A DNA stretch of 64,000 bases from TA-21 sp036557405 (GTDB lineage: Archaea; Thermoproteota; Nitrososphaeria; Nitrososphaerales; Nitrososphaeraceae), in assembly GCA_036557405.1 (NCBI GenBank), contig DATBHO010000009.1, forward strand, positions 88,326 to 152,325, given 5' to 3'. A model generated the notes under the pieces. It saw only the letters and a list, made by a program, of their open reading frames with translations. It searched no databases and was not told the origin of the DNA. A program made the translations under genes and the position numbers. Shown in pieces: positions 26,010 to 36,234 of the stretch (position 1 is its first letter; each line of letters begins with the position of its first letter).

Positions 26010-26166
26010 TAATCATTCTGATTTTCGGACAGTATATTAATATTATTGGTTGGTAGATTCATAATAAAAACTATTTATGAATTCTACTGAAGGTTCCACA
26101 TCTTTTGTTGGCGTAATAATTGTCCGAAGTAAAATTTAAGTTATGTTGAATTTCTAATTTTGAGTA

Positions 26167-26826
26167 ATGATACTAATCCGATATTGTTTTATATTTTCGA
26201 TTATTAATTTTGTTCCATTCGTTATTTGTTTTGAATTATTTATTGTGAACGAATACAATACTTTTAATTCATATATATATGGTCAAACTTCTGCTACGAA
26301 TTCTTTAGGTTTAATTTATGAATCAAAAAATTCGTCTTTCAATGCAGAAGGAACAATAAACACTATTTTGTTCTCACAAGATACGACAAATAATACTATA
26401 CCCTCAGCCATTGATATCAACACAAATCATTCTTCAAAATATCTTCTGGGTGGAAAATGGAGGATGGATGTATTGAATAATAATGTGACCTATTTCAAAA
26501 GCAATTTTACAATGATCGATATCAACGGAGACAATATTCACTTTCACACAATTGTCTATAAGCCAAGTTCAACTCATCCAATCGTTCACGGCCAAAGCGA
26601 ACAAGGGATTTTGTTTAAGAATAAAAGTAATTATACTTCAGGTTTTAATTGTGACGTCGATATTTACACTAATGGGGTCTTAGAATGGGAAGACGTTCCT
26701 ATAAAAGTATCACTTATTAATGAAAAAATAATAATGATGGAAATTAAAGATAAAAAGCCCGAGGAACACTTTTTGAAAAACCCTATATATGGCCTGATTA
26801 ATTCTGTCGATCTAATTACTAAATAA
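26167..26826 (+). CDS. Secreted hypothetical protein (219 aa)
   Basis: A signal-like hydrophobic N-terminus (about residues 5-27) is followed by a polar, Asn/Thr/Ser-rich mature region with a beta-rich core (LLGGKWRMDVLNNNVTYFKSNFTMID). A GKW..D pattern like this is frequent in repeated thaumarchaeal exported proteins. Many NxS/T sites suggest surface N-glycosylation. No enzymatic motif is visible. Alternative ATG or GTG starts exist inside the signal region. Confidence 0.6.
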   Translation: MILIRYCFIFSIINFVPFVICFELFIVNEYNTFNSYIYGQTSATNSLGLIYESKNSSFNAEGTINTILFSQDTTNNTIPSAIDINTNHSSKYLLGGKWRMDVLNNNVTYFKSNFTMIDINGDNIHFHTIVYKPSSTHPIVHGQSEQGILFKNKSNYTSGFNCDVDIYTNGVLEWEDVPIKVSLINEKIIMMEIKDKKPEEHFLKNPIYGLINSVDLITK

Positions 26827-26864
26827 CTTTTCATGACTAATTTCGTCATGAGTCATACGGCAAA

Positions 26865-27893
26865 CTAAGTTAGAACCGCATCTAGTTTTCTTATATTGAT
26901 GGCTTTTTTTATTTCCAGTGCAATTCTTCTGCCCATACTCATTCCATTTTGGAACAAGAAATCAGAATATTGTGATCCAGAAACATAGAGATTTGTTCCC
27001 GCAACAATTCTTGCAGAAAATTCAAAGGTAATGAACCTTGCATCCTTAGTATATACACCTTCCAAACAAAAAGGTCCAGGAATTCCAGGAGGGACTTGTC
27101 TTTTAGAAGCTTGTACAAAATTCTCACCCATTTCGTACACCTCCTCAAGAAGTGATTCTCTGAGAACTAGAGGAATATTCCCTACGACGTTGTATGTAGG
27201 TTCTATCGGGACATTAAATTGATGTTTTGATGGTATGCGTGAAATACCGTCAATATCTGATTCGTACCTCCTGTCTACGCCCATAAATTCTATATCTCTG
27301 GATATCGGAGAATAAAAGAAATGAAGGAAAGCAGGAACTCCCCTTACATATTCCTGAATATAGAGCTGATTTTCATTAGTAACCATTTTATCTTTTCGGA
27401 GTTTGTTGTATCCTTCTTCAAAACCCTTCTGATCCGAAGTAAGAAAATATCCTTTGCCACCAGCAGCTCCATGTAACTTTACAATGCAAAGATCACTTAT
27501 TTCTCTTTTAGATTTTATCGTTTTGGGTATTTGCAATTTTGATTCTAACATTAGTTTTTGCTTGAGATTTCTATCCGCTTCCCATCTTAATATAAGTTTA
27601 TTACCAAAAACAGGCACATTAATACTTTCAATTTCATCGGGACTTAATGAGGAGATTAGAGTTCCGTGAGGTATTAGTATACAAGCCAATTCGTTCAATC
27701 TGTTTTGAATATCTGGCTCCAAAATATCCCGAAAATTGTCAACTAACATAATATGATCAATAAAGCCAAATCTTTTGTACACGTGATACCTCTTTTTTTG
27801 CGTTATCAGCAGAGTCTCAAATCCTTCATCCTTTGCTCCTTTTAAAACCTGAAGCGAACAGTGAGATCCAAGAGTTCCAATGATTTTTTTCAA
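26865..27893 (-). CDS. purP: FAICAR synthetase PurP (formate-dependent)
   Basis: An ATP-grasp enzyme of archaeal purine synthesis that converts AICAR, ATP and formate to FAICAR. The start KIIGTLGSHCSLQVLKGAKDEG is the PurP signature. The ATP-grasp core shows VKLHGAAGGKGYF and the late metal-binding FEFSARIVAGTNLY. The length of 342 aa is normal. TTG start at 27893. With purN and purD elsewhere in the window it fits a mixed purine route in which the last formylation uses formate. Confidence 0.94.
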   Translation of the reverse strand: MKKIIGTLGSHCSLQVLKGAKDEGFETLLITQKKRYHVYKRFGFIDHIMLVDNFRDILEPDIQNRLNELACILIPHGTLISSLSPDEIESINVPVFGNKLILRWEADRNLKQKLMLESKLQIPKTIKSKREISDLCIVKLHGAAGGKGYFLTSDQKGFEEGYNKLRKDKMVTNENQLYIQEYVRGVPAFLHFFYSPISRDIEFMGVDRRYESDIDGISRIPSKHQFNVPIEPTYNVVGNIPLVLRESLLEEVYEMGENFVQASKRQVPPGIPGPFCLEGVYTKDARFITFEFSARIVAGTNLYVSGSQYSDFLFQNGMSMGRRIALEIKKAINIRKLDAVLT

Positions 27894-27964
27894 TGTAAAT
27901 AACGTAAAGCTCTATTAGGCATTGGAGATTAATATTATTCGAAATTTATGAAGTACAGGACCAT

Positions 27965-28168
27965 CTATCGTTTCCCGGAAAATGTCAAAAATTCTGCAAT
28001 CAATTTTATGATGAAACCTATTCCACCCACGATACCAATCCCTAAAAGTACTAACCTGAGGTGTGTCATGTAGTCATCTTTGCTAGTTTTCTTTGCGAGT
28101 CTTAATACTTGAACTATTGATGTAATTTTTTGTTGCATCATAGAGAAAAAGGGTTGCACAATGGACAA
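27965..28168 (-). CDS. secE: Protein translocase subunit SecE (Sec61 gamma)
   Basis: A short protein with the amphipathic surface helix (VQVLRLAKKTSKDDYMTHLR) followed by a single membrane helix (LVLLGIGIVGGIGFIIKLI), the exact layout of archaeal SecE that clamps SecY. The annotated TTG start gives 67 aa. A GTG at 28159 or the ATG pair near 28141 gives a more usual 58-64 aa; a TATA-like AAAATATAC just upstream favours a start after the TTG. Confidence 0.88.
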   Translation of the reverse strand: MSIVQPFFSMMQQKITSIVQVLRLAKKTSKDDYMTHLRLVLLGIGIVGGIGFIIKLIAEFLTFSGKR

Positions 28169-28557
28169 AAAGGTATATTTTATCCTTTATCGGATTATTT
28201 GAATCTATCGATATAGATAACAGTGGCTAGTTCGATAGAAAATGTGCTATATAGGATGTGGACTATGAGAAAACATCTTTTATAACATTCAAACATCAAA
28301 ATTACCTTCAGCTATAACTCCGCTTGAATTTTGTAACTGGATATAAACATAAAATGCTTAAGTAGAAATAATCTTTTCAACTATTGATTCTCGACCAGTG
28401 CCATAGAATATGATATTATATCAATTGATAATCTGAAACGGTAATATATTATGTTATGATGGTTAGGAAATATTTTCAGTGTGTTACTGCGAAAAGATAT
28501 AAGATATCTTTATTAAACATCAGATTTTATGTCAATCTCAATGCATGATTGGCTTTA
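28169..28557. other. 389-nt intergenic region, nothing firm
   Basis: Region between the secE start (with its TATA-like element at the left end) and the end of the Lrp-family gene. It is AT-rich with short imperfect inverted repeats only. I find no tRNA, no frame longer than about 40 codons worth calling, and no repeat array. Confidence 0.5.
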
Positions 28558-29010
28558 TTATGCAGTAAAAATGCGTTCCTTCTCTGTCCTTTGCATCTCT
28601 ACAAACGTTTCGGTATTTTGAACCCCTTCGATTTTCCCAATTTGCTTTATAACAACATTGTGAAGTTCTTCGAGAGTAGTCGCACTGATAGTTACCAAGA
28701 TATCGAACCTACCGGTGACTTCAGATATAGATATTACTTGAAGTATTTTCAACAATGCAGCATGAATTTCCCCCTTTAATTTTGGGTCCCTATTAATCCC
28801 GACTACAGCCTTGACATTTATTCCTAAAAGAGGTTCATTCACGATTATTGTAGATTTCTGGATCAAATTTCTTTTGTACAGTCGCTTGATTCTACTGTAC
28901 AAAACTGAAGAATTTGTAGAGAGTAATTTACTCAATCGGGGTACTGAAATATTAGCATTCTTACATAGTTCTGATAATATTTTCATATCTAGATCGTCGA
29001 ATTTTTGCAA
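28558..29010 (-). CDS. Lrp/AsnC-family transcriptional regulator
   Basis: The N-terminal winged helix (LDMKILSELCKNANISVPRLSKLLSTNSSVLYSRIKRLYKRNLI) is followed by the RAM ligand-binding domain (AVVGINRDPKLKGEIHAALLK, then VTGRFDILVTISATTLEELHNVV). Lrp proteins form octamers and respond to amino acids. The TTG start at 29010 places the HTH at the usual distance. No clear target gene next to it. Confidence 0.92.
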   Translation of the reverse strand: MQKFDDLDMKILSELCKNANISVPRLSKLLSTNSSVLYSRIKRLYKRNLIQKSTIIVNEPLLGINVKAVVGINRDPKLKGEIHAALLKILQVISISEVTGRFDILVTISATTLEELHNVVIKQIGKIEGVQNTETFVEMQRTEKERIFTA

Positions 29011-29236
29011 GATCTAATCAATAATAATAATGAGTATTAATAAATGTAATTTTTAATCCAAACACTAATTGGTCACACATTACACCAAAATAAGGGATTA
29101 AAATAGCTACATTCAGTTCCAATAACGTCTATAGATCATCGAATACGAAATTAAGATTCAATAATCGAATTGAAGCAGTATCATTAATGCAATATGTAGG
29201 ATAATTCATCTCAACCTCCAATCGGTCAAAAAAAAC

Positions 29237-29250
29237 TATATATATTTAAG
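29237..29250 (+). promoter_or_regulatory. TATA box for the HTH regulator at 29273
   Basis: TATATATATTTAAG is centred about 30 nt before the ATG at 29273 and is preceded by an A-run (29229-29235) that may be the BRE region. Confidence 0.6.
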
Positions 29251-29272
29251 AAGCCATATTTAGGCTCACCTA

Positions 29273-29680
29273 ATGCTACTTCCATCAGAAATTGAATCCA
29301 AACTACTAATACCAGCGGTGAGAGCAATATTATCAAAGGAATTAGTAGTTGAAAAGGGACTTAAGGAGGATGAGGTAGCTAGGATGCTTGGGATTACTCA
29401 GGCAGCAGTAAGCAATTACATAAGGGGTACGCGTGGCGATAATGAAATTATATCAAAACTTATGTCACTAAGCGAAATCATGACTATGATAAAGGAAATA
29501 GGTGCGGATCTCTCTACTAATAGAGCATACACTGCAAAAACGTTATCGAAATTTATTGCACTCTGCAACTATATGCGTTATTCGCTTATCATATGTGATG
29601 CTCATCATAGTCTTGAAAGAAATATTGATGAAAAAGTATGCGAACAATGCAAGGTTATCTTGACTGGAACCCAACAGTAA
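29273..29680 (+). CDS. HTH transcriptional regulator (COG2522-like)
   Basis: An XRE-like helix-turn-helix is evident at about residues 20-55 (KGLKEDEVARMLGITQAAVSNYIRG). A helical middle follows, and a C-terminal Cys/His cluster (CNYMRYSLIICDAHH...CEQC) could bind metal or sense redox state. The pattern matches the archaeal group COG2522, mostly uncharacterised. It has a strong TATA box and is convergent with apgM. Confidence 0.82.
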   Translation: MLLPSEIESKLLIPAVRAILSKELVVEKGLKEDEVARMLGITQAAVSNYIRGTRGDNEIISKLMSLSEIMTMIKEIGADLSTNRAYTAKTLSKFIALCNYMRYSLIICDAHHSLERNIDEKVCEQCKVILTGTQQ

Positions 29681-29710
29681 TATCTAATTAAAACTAGAAT
29701 TCTATCCGTT

Positions 29711-30991
29711 CTATTGTTTATTTATCATATTCAATATAAATGAAATTACTTGTGATCCTTTTAGTGTTCCTATCGATCCTTTGTTTGCCCATGATTCTGT
29801 AAAGCGTTGACTTCCATCACTTGTGATACCGTTCCCTGATACCAACAGTGGAATTGGATCATCAGAATGTGACTTTCTAATACAAGGAGTGGAGTGATCC
29901 CCTGAAATAACCACTATTGGTTGTGTTGTTACCAATTTAAAAAACTCACCGAAGAAATTTTTATCTATTAATTCAATATTAGATTTTTTACCTAAAGCAT
30001 CGCCATCGTGTCCATATTCATCAGGTCCTTTAATGTGAACATAAACAAGATTATATGAATTAATAATTTCTCCAACCTCTTTTGCTTTTTGTTTATAATC
30101 ATCAATTTTTTGCGAACAAAAAAGTTCCATTCCAAGTATTTTAGCTATACCGATTTCTACAGGCATATCTACCAGACAGGAAGTAGTAATTCCAAACTTA
30201 TCATTAATGGGTTGAAGAGAGGGAATGCTATTGCCAGCATCTCGCAACAATATTACATTCATTGGTTTCTTATTGTTTAAAATCCGATCAAGATTTACTG
30301 GATGCTCTCTCAATAAAGTAATTGACTTACGAGTAAATTCATTAACAATTTTTGCAGACAAGATCGAAGATTCAGAATTGTCCTCTGATTGAGACTCTTG
30401 AACAAACATGGATTCGACATCAGTCTTGGCGATACCTATTCCATTCAATTTACCATATGCTGGATCGGTATTAGTAATTTTATCAGAGAGATATCTACTT
30501 TTATGTCTAAATTTAATAATAACACGGTGAGAGATAGTTGGTGTTATTTTAACTGATACATCTGGATCATCAAATTTCAGATGGTCTATTAATAATTTAC
30601 AGATACTTTCTGCTTCTTCCTTGACAATATCGCGACCTGCGCGCCTATCGATTATTCTATCACTATCTAAAGTTGCAAAATTACCTCTTAAAGCTAGATC
30701 TCCTTCGCGGAAATCTACGCCACAGCCAATTATTTCTACGATCCCCCTTCCAGCATATTTTTTCCCCTGAAAATCATAACCGAGCATATTAAATACCGCA
30801 ATATCTGATTGAGGGGATATCCCCTTACCCACGCTAATCACCTGACCCATTTTCCCTTTTCTTGCAAGAGAATCAATATTGGGAGTTCTGGCAGCCTCCA
30901 GCGGAGTTTGACCGTTCAAGACTGGATTTGGAAGATCACCGATCCCATCAAGTAATACGTACAATATTCTTAAATCTTGGTTATGTGTCAA
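29711..30991 (-). CDS. apgM: 2,3-bisphosphoglycerate-independent phosphoglycerate mutase (archaeal type)
   Basis: ApgM interconverts 3- and 2-phosphoglycerate. Metal-site motifs are LDGIGDLPN at the start, PQSDIAVFNMLGYD, HIKGPDEYGHDGD and SGDHSTPC near the end. The frame is open to a TTG at 31090, but family members begin just before the KILYVLLDG strand, so I use the TTG at 30991 (MTHNQDLRILYVLL, 426 aa). The longer start would give 459 aa. It is divergent from atpF. Confidence 0.93.
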   Translation of the reverse strand: MTHNQDLRILYVLLDGIGDLPNPVLNGQTPLEAARTPNIDSLARKGKMGQVISVGKGISPQSDIAVFNMLGYDFQGKKYAGRGIVEIIGCGVDFREGDLALRGNFATLDSDRIIDRRAGRDIVKEEAESICKLLIDHLKFDDPDVSVKITPTISHRVIIKFRHKSRYLSDKITNTDPAYGKLNGIGIAKTDVESMFVQESQSEDNSESSILSAKIVNEFTRKSITLLREHPVNLDRILNNKKPMNVILLRDAGNSIPSLQPINDKFGITTSCLVDMPVEIGIAKILGMELFCSQKIDDYKQKAKEVGEIINSYNLVYVHIKGPDEYGHDGDALGKKSNIELIDKNFFGEFFKLVTTQPIVVISGDHSTPCIRKSHSDDPIPLLVSGNGITSDGSQRFTESWANKGSIGTLKGSQVISFILNMINKQ

Positions 30992-31121
30992 TGTTGAAAG
31001 TGATAAAAAGCCATGATTTATCTGTAATGTCAAAATGGTTTGAATGTCCGCTTGCGGAAATTTATTATACAAAGGATTAAAAAGAACCAAGGGATTACGT
31101 GTTTAAGACAAATTGAGAATA

Positions 31122-31409
31122 ATGGCTGTTGGGAGTAGAATTTTTGTAACAAGCTTTCAACTTGCCGGCGTTGAAGGCATTAAAGTAGAATCTGCGACAG
31201 AAGCTCTTGAGCATATCAACAGCTTGGATAACGTTAGCGATGTAGGACTTGTTCTTATAAGTGAAGACATTGGGAAGGATATTCGAACTCAACTCACAAA
31301 TATTAGAGCCAATCGTCCAATTCCATTAATTTTTGAATTACCTGCCCCTGGCAGTACCAAGCAAAATGTGGACTATAGGGCGTTACTAAAGCAGATCTTA
31401 GGGGTGTGA
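31122..31409 (+). CDS. atpF: A-type ATP synthase subunit F
   Basis: A 95-aa Rossmann-like protein: RIFVTSFQLAGVEGIKVES, then VGLVLISEDIGKDIRTQLTNIR and RPIPLIFELPAPGS, the sequence pattern of subunit F, which sits in the central stalk of the A1Ao ATP synthase. The ATG at 31122 is preferred over an in-frame TTG nine nt upstream. It stands alone; other ATP synthase subunits are not in this window. Confidence 0.88.
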   Translation: MAVGSRIFVTSFQLAGVEGIKVESATEALEHINSLDNVSDVGLVLISEDIGKDIRTQLTNIRANRPIPLIFELPAPGSTKQNVDYRALLKQILGV

Positions 31410-31562
31410 CCCAATTTTTGATGATATGTAATAGCGCAATTTAACAACAACTTCAAATCTCTGATCTATTCTGAAAACTCTCATCTTAATGCAATAGGTA
31501 TCGTAATCATTAATTTAGCCACAAACGTATAGTCTATATTTCGAATAAAATAACGGTACCAA

Positions 31563-32765
31563 TTGTTAATCCTAGCACTAGTTAGTATCATACTAGCAAT
31601 CAATATTGGTATCCTAGCTAGTTGGATATATTTTCTTGTTTTAGTTACGTGGTCAATTTCAATGTCACCAAAATTAGATTGGTCTGCGAAATATAAAATA
31701 AAATCTAGACCTAAAGTTAGTGTTATAGTACCGGCAAGGAATGAGGAAGGCGTCATATTAAATTGTTTACAGTCCTTGCTATCGCAAGATTACGACAATT
31801 ATGAAGTAATCGCTATAGATGATTCATCAACAGACAAGACTTTATCAATTATTTCAAGAATATCTGAAAAAAATCATCAATTGATACCAGTAAAGGCTCC
31901 CCCTATGCCGGACGATTGGATTGGAAAGAATTGGGCTTGCTTTCAAGGATATCAAAAATCATCTGGGGAAATTCTTTTGTTTACTGATGCTGATACCATA
32001 CATAAAAAGGATTCATTGTCATCCGCTGTTAATACAATGATACATGATGAGATTGACGCACTGTCACTTGTGCCAAAGCTCATTTGCCACGACATAATTA
32101 CAAAATGCACATTACCAGTATTATCGGTGTTTCTTCATTCAAGATATTCACCACTTCGTGTAAATAATCCGAAGAATAAGATCGGGTATTTTTTCGGAAG
32201 TTTTTATCTTATATCAAAAGAAAATTATGAAAAGATTGGTACACATGAGAAGGTTCGTCAAGAGTTAGTTGAGGATGGAGCGCTAGGACGCAGGGTAAAA
32301 GAACAAAAAATGAAATTAAAGTTATTGAGAGGTGAAAATTACATAGAGGCATCATGGGCACGAGATCCGCGTTCATTATGGAATGCTTTGCGTCGGATAA
32401 TAATTCCATTACATAAACAACAGAAGAGATCCGCAATTATGGTTACGGCGTTTATTTTTTTCATTTTGATGGAACCGTTTCTAATTTTACCATTTTCCTT
32501 ATATTATTACGGCGAATATCCACTTGCTGTACTTTTGTTAATTATCAATTTAGTAACAATTTTTCTCTTACTTGCCTGCACAGTGATCCAATCTCATTTC
32601 GGGCTTTTACAAAAATCCATCTATGGTCTTGGATTTGTATTGGGTTGCACTGTGATAACACTTTGTTTCTTGGTTTCTGCTTTTGATCCAAAAAGAAATA
32701 AAGTAGTAAAATGGCGCGAAAGAACTTATTATGTAGACACAAAACAGCATCCGTTTCACTTATAA
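31563..32765 (+). CDS. Membrane-bound family 2 glycosyltransferase
   Basis: A GT-A glycosyltransferase: VSVIVPARNEEGVILNCLQSLL, the DxD motif in LLFTDADTIH, and ELVEDGALGRRVKE with the downstream acidic catalytic pair. The N-terminal helix (about 1-30) and two to three C-terminal helices (about 300-370) anchor it in the membrane. It resembles hopene-associated or lipid-linked sugar transferases of the CESA-like group. Probably acts on lipids or surface glycans. TTG start at 31563. Confidence 0.86.
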   Translation: MLILALVSIILAINIGILASWIYFLVLVTWSISMSPKLDWSAKYKIKSRPKVSVIVPARNEEGVILNCLQSLLSQDYDNYEVIAIDDSSTDKTLSIISRISEKNHQLIPVKAPPMPDDWIGKNWACFQGYQKSSGEILLFTDADTIHKKDSLSSAVNTMIHDEIDALSLVPKLICHDIITKCTLPVLSVFLHSRYSPLRVNNPKNKIGYFFGSFYLISKENYEKIGTHEKVRQELVEDGALGRRVKEQKMKLKLLRGENYIEASWARDPRSLWNALRRIIIPLHKQQKRSAIMVTAFIFFILMEPFLILPFSLYYYGEYPLAVLLLIINLVTIFLLLACTVIQSHFGLLQKSIYGLGFVLGCTVITLCFLVSAFDPKRNKVVKWRERTYYVDTKQHPFHL

Positions 32766-32916
32766 AACTAACGTGAGATGATTGGAAAAATCCAGACGTG
32801 GCTAGGATTGGAATTTTTTTGCGATTTGATAACTCTAGTGAAGCTACTTGTTAAACCAAATAAAATAATATTGGAACAAATTATTAATAATAACAACCAT
32901 CAATAATAACAGGACA

Positions 32917-34107
32917 TTGAAAACTCAACTAAATGGAATAGATCTGTCATCTACTAATGAAATTGCAAGGAGACTAGAGAATCTTCCCGTTACAAAGGAA
33001 GAGATTTTTGAGCTAATAAAAAGATATGACAAAAAATCGCTCGGTATATTAGCGAAAACCCTAAGGGACAATTGTAAAAAAGGCCCTATCACGTATTCTA
33101 GAAAGGTTTTCATTAATTTGATTAATCTTTGTAGAGATACCTGTTCTTACTGTACATATAAAAAGGAATTAACGGATTTTCATTTGTCAATTCTCAAAAA
33201 GGATCAGGCTTTACACATAGCAAAATTGGCTAAAAAACTAAAATGTACAGAGGCATTAATTGTTAGTGGAGAGAGGCCAGAACAAAAATATCCAGAATTT
33301 AGGAAATGGTTGAAAAATTACGATTGTTCTTCTACGACAGAGTATATTGAACAAATATGTAATTTAATATTAGAAGAAACTGGACTGCTCCCGCATACTA
33401 ATGCTGGTACTTTGAATTATAATGAGCTAATGATGCTCAAGAAATCTAATGTAAGTCTTGGATGTATGTTAGAGACGGTAAGTGAAAGGCTTTCTGGCAA
33501 AAATATGCCGCATGAATTTGCTCCCAGCAAAAATCCAAAAGCCAGAATTCGAGTGCTTGAAAACGCAGGAAGATTAAAAATCCCTATCACAACAGGCTTA
33601 CTTATAGGAATCGGCGAAACCCTAGAGGAGATAATTGACTCATTGATAGTCATTAGGGAAATAAACCAGAAATATGGAAATATTCAAGAGATAATTATGC
33701 AAAACCACGTACCCAAATATAATACTAAAATGGGAAACTTTTTGCCAACGTCACATGATTTATTTTTGCTCACCATATCTTTAGCAAGGATCATTATGCC
33801 GCATATGAACATTCAAGTTCCGCCTAATCTTAGTCCTAAACTCTATTCCACATTTATCAATGCAGGAATTAATGACTGGGGTGGCATATCTCCATTAACA
33901 ATTGATCACGTAAATCCGGAGTCACCATGGCCGAATATTGTAGACGTTAAACACGCTACTGAAAAAGCAGGTTATATGTTTAGGGGAAGACTTCCAATTT
34001 ATCCAGATTTTCTTTTGCACAAGAGAGACTTCGTTCCGGAGAATCTTTGGAAATATATCAGTCCACTATCTGACATTAACGGATTGGTCAAGGAGGAATT
34101 AAATTGA
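32917..34107 (+). CDS. cofG: FO synthase subunit 1 (CofG)
   Basis: A radical SAM enzyme with the cluster motif CRDTCSYCTY. With CofH it joins 5-amino-6-ribitylaminouracil and tyrosine into FO, the chromophore of F420. Further family segments are EALIVSGERPEQKYPEF and LPHTNAGTLNYNEL. The length of 396 aa is slightly long, owing to an N-terminal helical stretch. TTG start. cofH overlaps by 4 nt, so translation is coupled. Confidence 0.95.
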   Translation: MKTQLNGIDLSSTNEIARRLENLPVTKEEIFELIKRYDKKSLGILAKTLRDNCKKGPITYSRKVFINLINLCRDTCSYCTYKKELTDFHLSILKKDQALHIAKLAKKLKCTEALIVSGERPEQKYPEFRKWLKNYDCSSTTEYIEQICNLILEETGLLPHTNAGTLNYNELMMLKKSNVSLGCMLETVSERLSGKNMPHEFAPSKNPKARIRVLENAGRLKIPITTGLLIGIGETLEEIIDSLIVIREINQKYGNIQEIIMQNHVPKYNTKMGNFLPTSHDLFLLTISLARIIMPHMNIQVPPNLSPKLYSTFINAGINDWGGISPLTIDHVNPESPWPNIVDVKHATEKAGYMFRGRLPIYPDFLLHKRDFVPENLWKYISPLSDINGLVKEELN

Positions 34108-35351
34108 TGTTTGAATCCTTGTTAAAGGAAATTGATCCGGTTGTCTCAGACATATTAAATCAATCACTCGATTCCAAAAATATTTCTATAAAACAGACCA
34201 TTGAATTGTTTAATGCCAAAGGGACCGAGACTATCATGATTACAATGGTCGCTGATTTGTTGAGGAAAAAAAGTGTTGGTGACAAAGTAACCTACGTTAT
34301 CAACAGAAATATCAATTTTACTAATGTCTGCATAAAAAGATGTGGTTTTTGTGCGTATAGCAGGGATTTTAGAAATGAGGAGAGTTATTTCCTCCCAATA
34401 TCAGAAGTTGTGAGAAGAGCAAAAGAGGCATGGAAATTAGGAGCAACCGAAATTTGTATACAGGCAGGATTACCTCCAAAGATGGATGGTTTCTTGTATG
34501 TTGATATTTGTAAGGCAATAAAAAAAGAGTTACCAAATATACACATTCATGCTTTTTCCCCTGAAGAAATTTTGTATGGTTCCCATAGATCAGGACTATC
34601 TATTAGAGAATACTTGAGTCTGTTGAAAGAAGCAGGAATAGGTAGTTTACCTGGAACAGCTGCAGAGATTCTTGATCAGGATTTAAGGGATTTGATCTCC
34701 CCGGGCAGAATTTCTGTAACTGATTGGATTAATGTGATTAAGTCAGCTCATGCACTGAATATTCCTACCACATCGACTATGATGTATGGTCATGTTGAAA
34801 CAGCTGAAAATAAGGCTAAACATTTAGAGTTGATAAGATCGATACAAAAACAGACAAATGGTTTTACAGAATTTGTGCCATTAAGTTTTGTTCACAAAGA
34901 AGCTCCAATGTATAATAATAACCTTGTTAAAGGCATTTCACCGGGCCCAACCGGTTACGAGGTAATAAAGATGCATGCAGTTTCACGGATAATGCTCAAC
35001 AACTATATTAATAACATTCAAGTCTCATGGGTCAAGGAAGGTGCGAAAATGTCTCAAGTTCTACTTGGAGCCGGAGTAAATGACTTTGGTGGCACTCTAA
35101 TAAATGAAAGCATTTCCACCTCTGCAGGATCGGAGTTTGGACAAGTTATGAAACCAAAGGAAATTAGATCGCTAATAACGTCCGCAGGAAGAGTTCCAGC
35201 ACAGAGAAATTCAGTCTATGGCATCATAAGAGTTTTTGATGGTAAAGACGAAGAAGTTGAATCTTTGTTAGATACGGCTGATACATCACAATTTGGGTCA
35301 TATCATGAATTAATTAAACTTGATAAATTTAGGTACAGTCAAACGAAATGA
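34104..35351 (+). CDS. cofH: FO synthase subunit 2 (CofH)
   Basis: A radical SAM enzyme with CIKRCGFCAYS as the iron-sulfur motif. The CofH-specific segments ATEICIQAGLPPKMDG, HIHAFSPEEI and LPGTAAEILDQDLR are present. It converts tyrosine and the ribityl precursor into the adduct used by CofG. Its start overlaps the cofG stop. It supports F420 use by the Mer-like protein at 23840-24919. Confidence 0.95.
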   Translation: MMFESLLKEIDPVVSDILNQSLDSKNISIKQTIELFNAKGTETIMITMVADLLRKKSVGDKVTYVINRNINFTNVCIKRCGFCAYSRDFRNEESYFLPISEVVRRAKEAWKLGATEICIQAGLPPKMDGFLYVDICKAIKKELPNIHIHAFSPEEILYGSHRSGLSIREYLSLLKEAGIGSLPGTAAEILDQDLRDLISPGRISVTDWINVIKSAHALNIPTTSTMMYGHVETAENKAKHLELIRSIQKQTNGFTEFVPLSFVHKEAPMYNNNLVKGISPGPTGYEVIKMHAVSRIMLNNYINNIQVSWVKEGAKMSQVLLGAGVNDFGGTLINESISTSAGSEFGQVMKPKEIRSLITSAGRVPAQRNSVYGIIRVFDGKDEEVESLLDTADTSQFGSYHELIKLDKFRYSQTK

Positions 35352-35494
35352 GGGCCCTCGTTGCATTTGATATAAATTTCAAATTTTCTTTCGTTCCTAA
35401 GCGGCATACCAATGAATATTTATCATTAAACTGGCTGTCGCAACACTTCTTCCTGTGGACCGATTTTTTACAGCTTTATACTAGAGTCGTTTGA
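35348..35494 (+). CDS. Possible 48-aa reading frame coupled to cofH
   Basis: An ATG overlaps the cofH stop as ATGA and opens 48 codons (MRALVAFDINFKFSFVPKR...). The overlap is typical of coupled operon genes, but the product is Phe-rich, has no recognised domain, and the length is near what chance allows in this base composition. Low confidence. Confidence 0.22.
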   Translation: MRALVAFDINFKFSFVPKRHTNEYLSLNWLSQHFFLWTDFLQLYTRVV

Positions 35495-35622
35495 TAGTAA
35501 CATATTGATAATTCAAAAAAATTAATTGTATCAATTTGAGTATTAATGATAATTATTTTTCATTGCTGTTTCTTTTAGTAATTCACTACATTTAAGAATA
35601 TCAAGTATGCAGAATAGGACAT

Positions 35623-36234
35623 TTGATTAATCTTGGAATTTTGATTTCTGGCAGAGGTAGCAATATGGAATCAATCTTGAATTTTCTAAAAGGCGAAGTA
35701 ACTAACGTATGTCCCAAAGTAGTAATCTCCAGCAAACTAGAAGCAGAAGGCCTAAAAAAGGCTTCAGCCCTTGGAATACCTACAATGATAGTTTCAGATG
35801 GGTTAAAAGGCTGGGATTACGACAAGGAGATAGTCAGCATATTACAAAAATATGATGTAAATCCAGAAAATGGACTTGTGTGTTTGGCTGGATATATGCG
35901 TCTATTAAGTCCAGAATTTGTAAAAAAATACAAAATGAGGATTATGAATATACACCCATCACTTCTACCTTCGTTTCCTGGACTGAACTCCCAAAAAAAA
36001 GCATTTGATTATGGAGTAAAAGTAACAGGATGTACTGTTCATTTTGTTGATGAAGGATTAGATTCTGGTCCAATTATTGCACAAAAACATGTACCTGTCC
36101 TGGATAGTGATACCTGTGAGACGCTATCAGACAGGATACTTGAACAAGAGCATATTCTGTACCCTTATTGCATTAAGCTCTTTTCTGAAGATAAGTTAGT
36201 TGTTGAAGGTAGGAGGGTAATCGTTACTTTATAA
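35623..36234 (+). CDS. purN: Phosphoribosylglycinamide formyltransferase (PurN)
   Basis: PurN transfers formyl from 10-formyl-THF to GAR. The start NLGILISGRGSNMESIL is the substrate-binding loop. The catalytic triad region is IMNIHPSLLPSFPG (Asn and His), and the Asp is in VDEGLDSGPII. The TTG start at 35623 gives 203 aa. It is followed on the same strand by folD and FTHF cyclo-ligase, forming a purine/one-carbon block. Confidence 0.95.
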   Translation: MINLGILISGRGSNMESILNFLKGEVTNVCPKVVISSKLEAEGLKKASALGIPTMIVSDGLKGWDYDKEIVSILQKYDVNPENGLVCLAGYMRLLSPEFVKKYKMRIMNIHPSLLPSFPGLNSQKKAFDYGVKVTGCTVHFVDEGLDSGPIIAQKHVPVLDSDTCETLSDRILEQEHILYPYCIKLFSEDKLVVEGRRVIVTL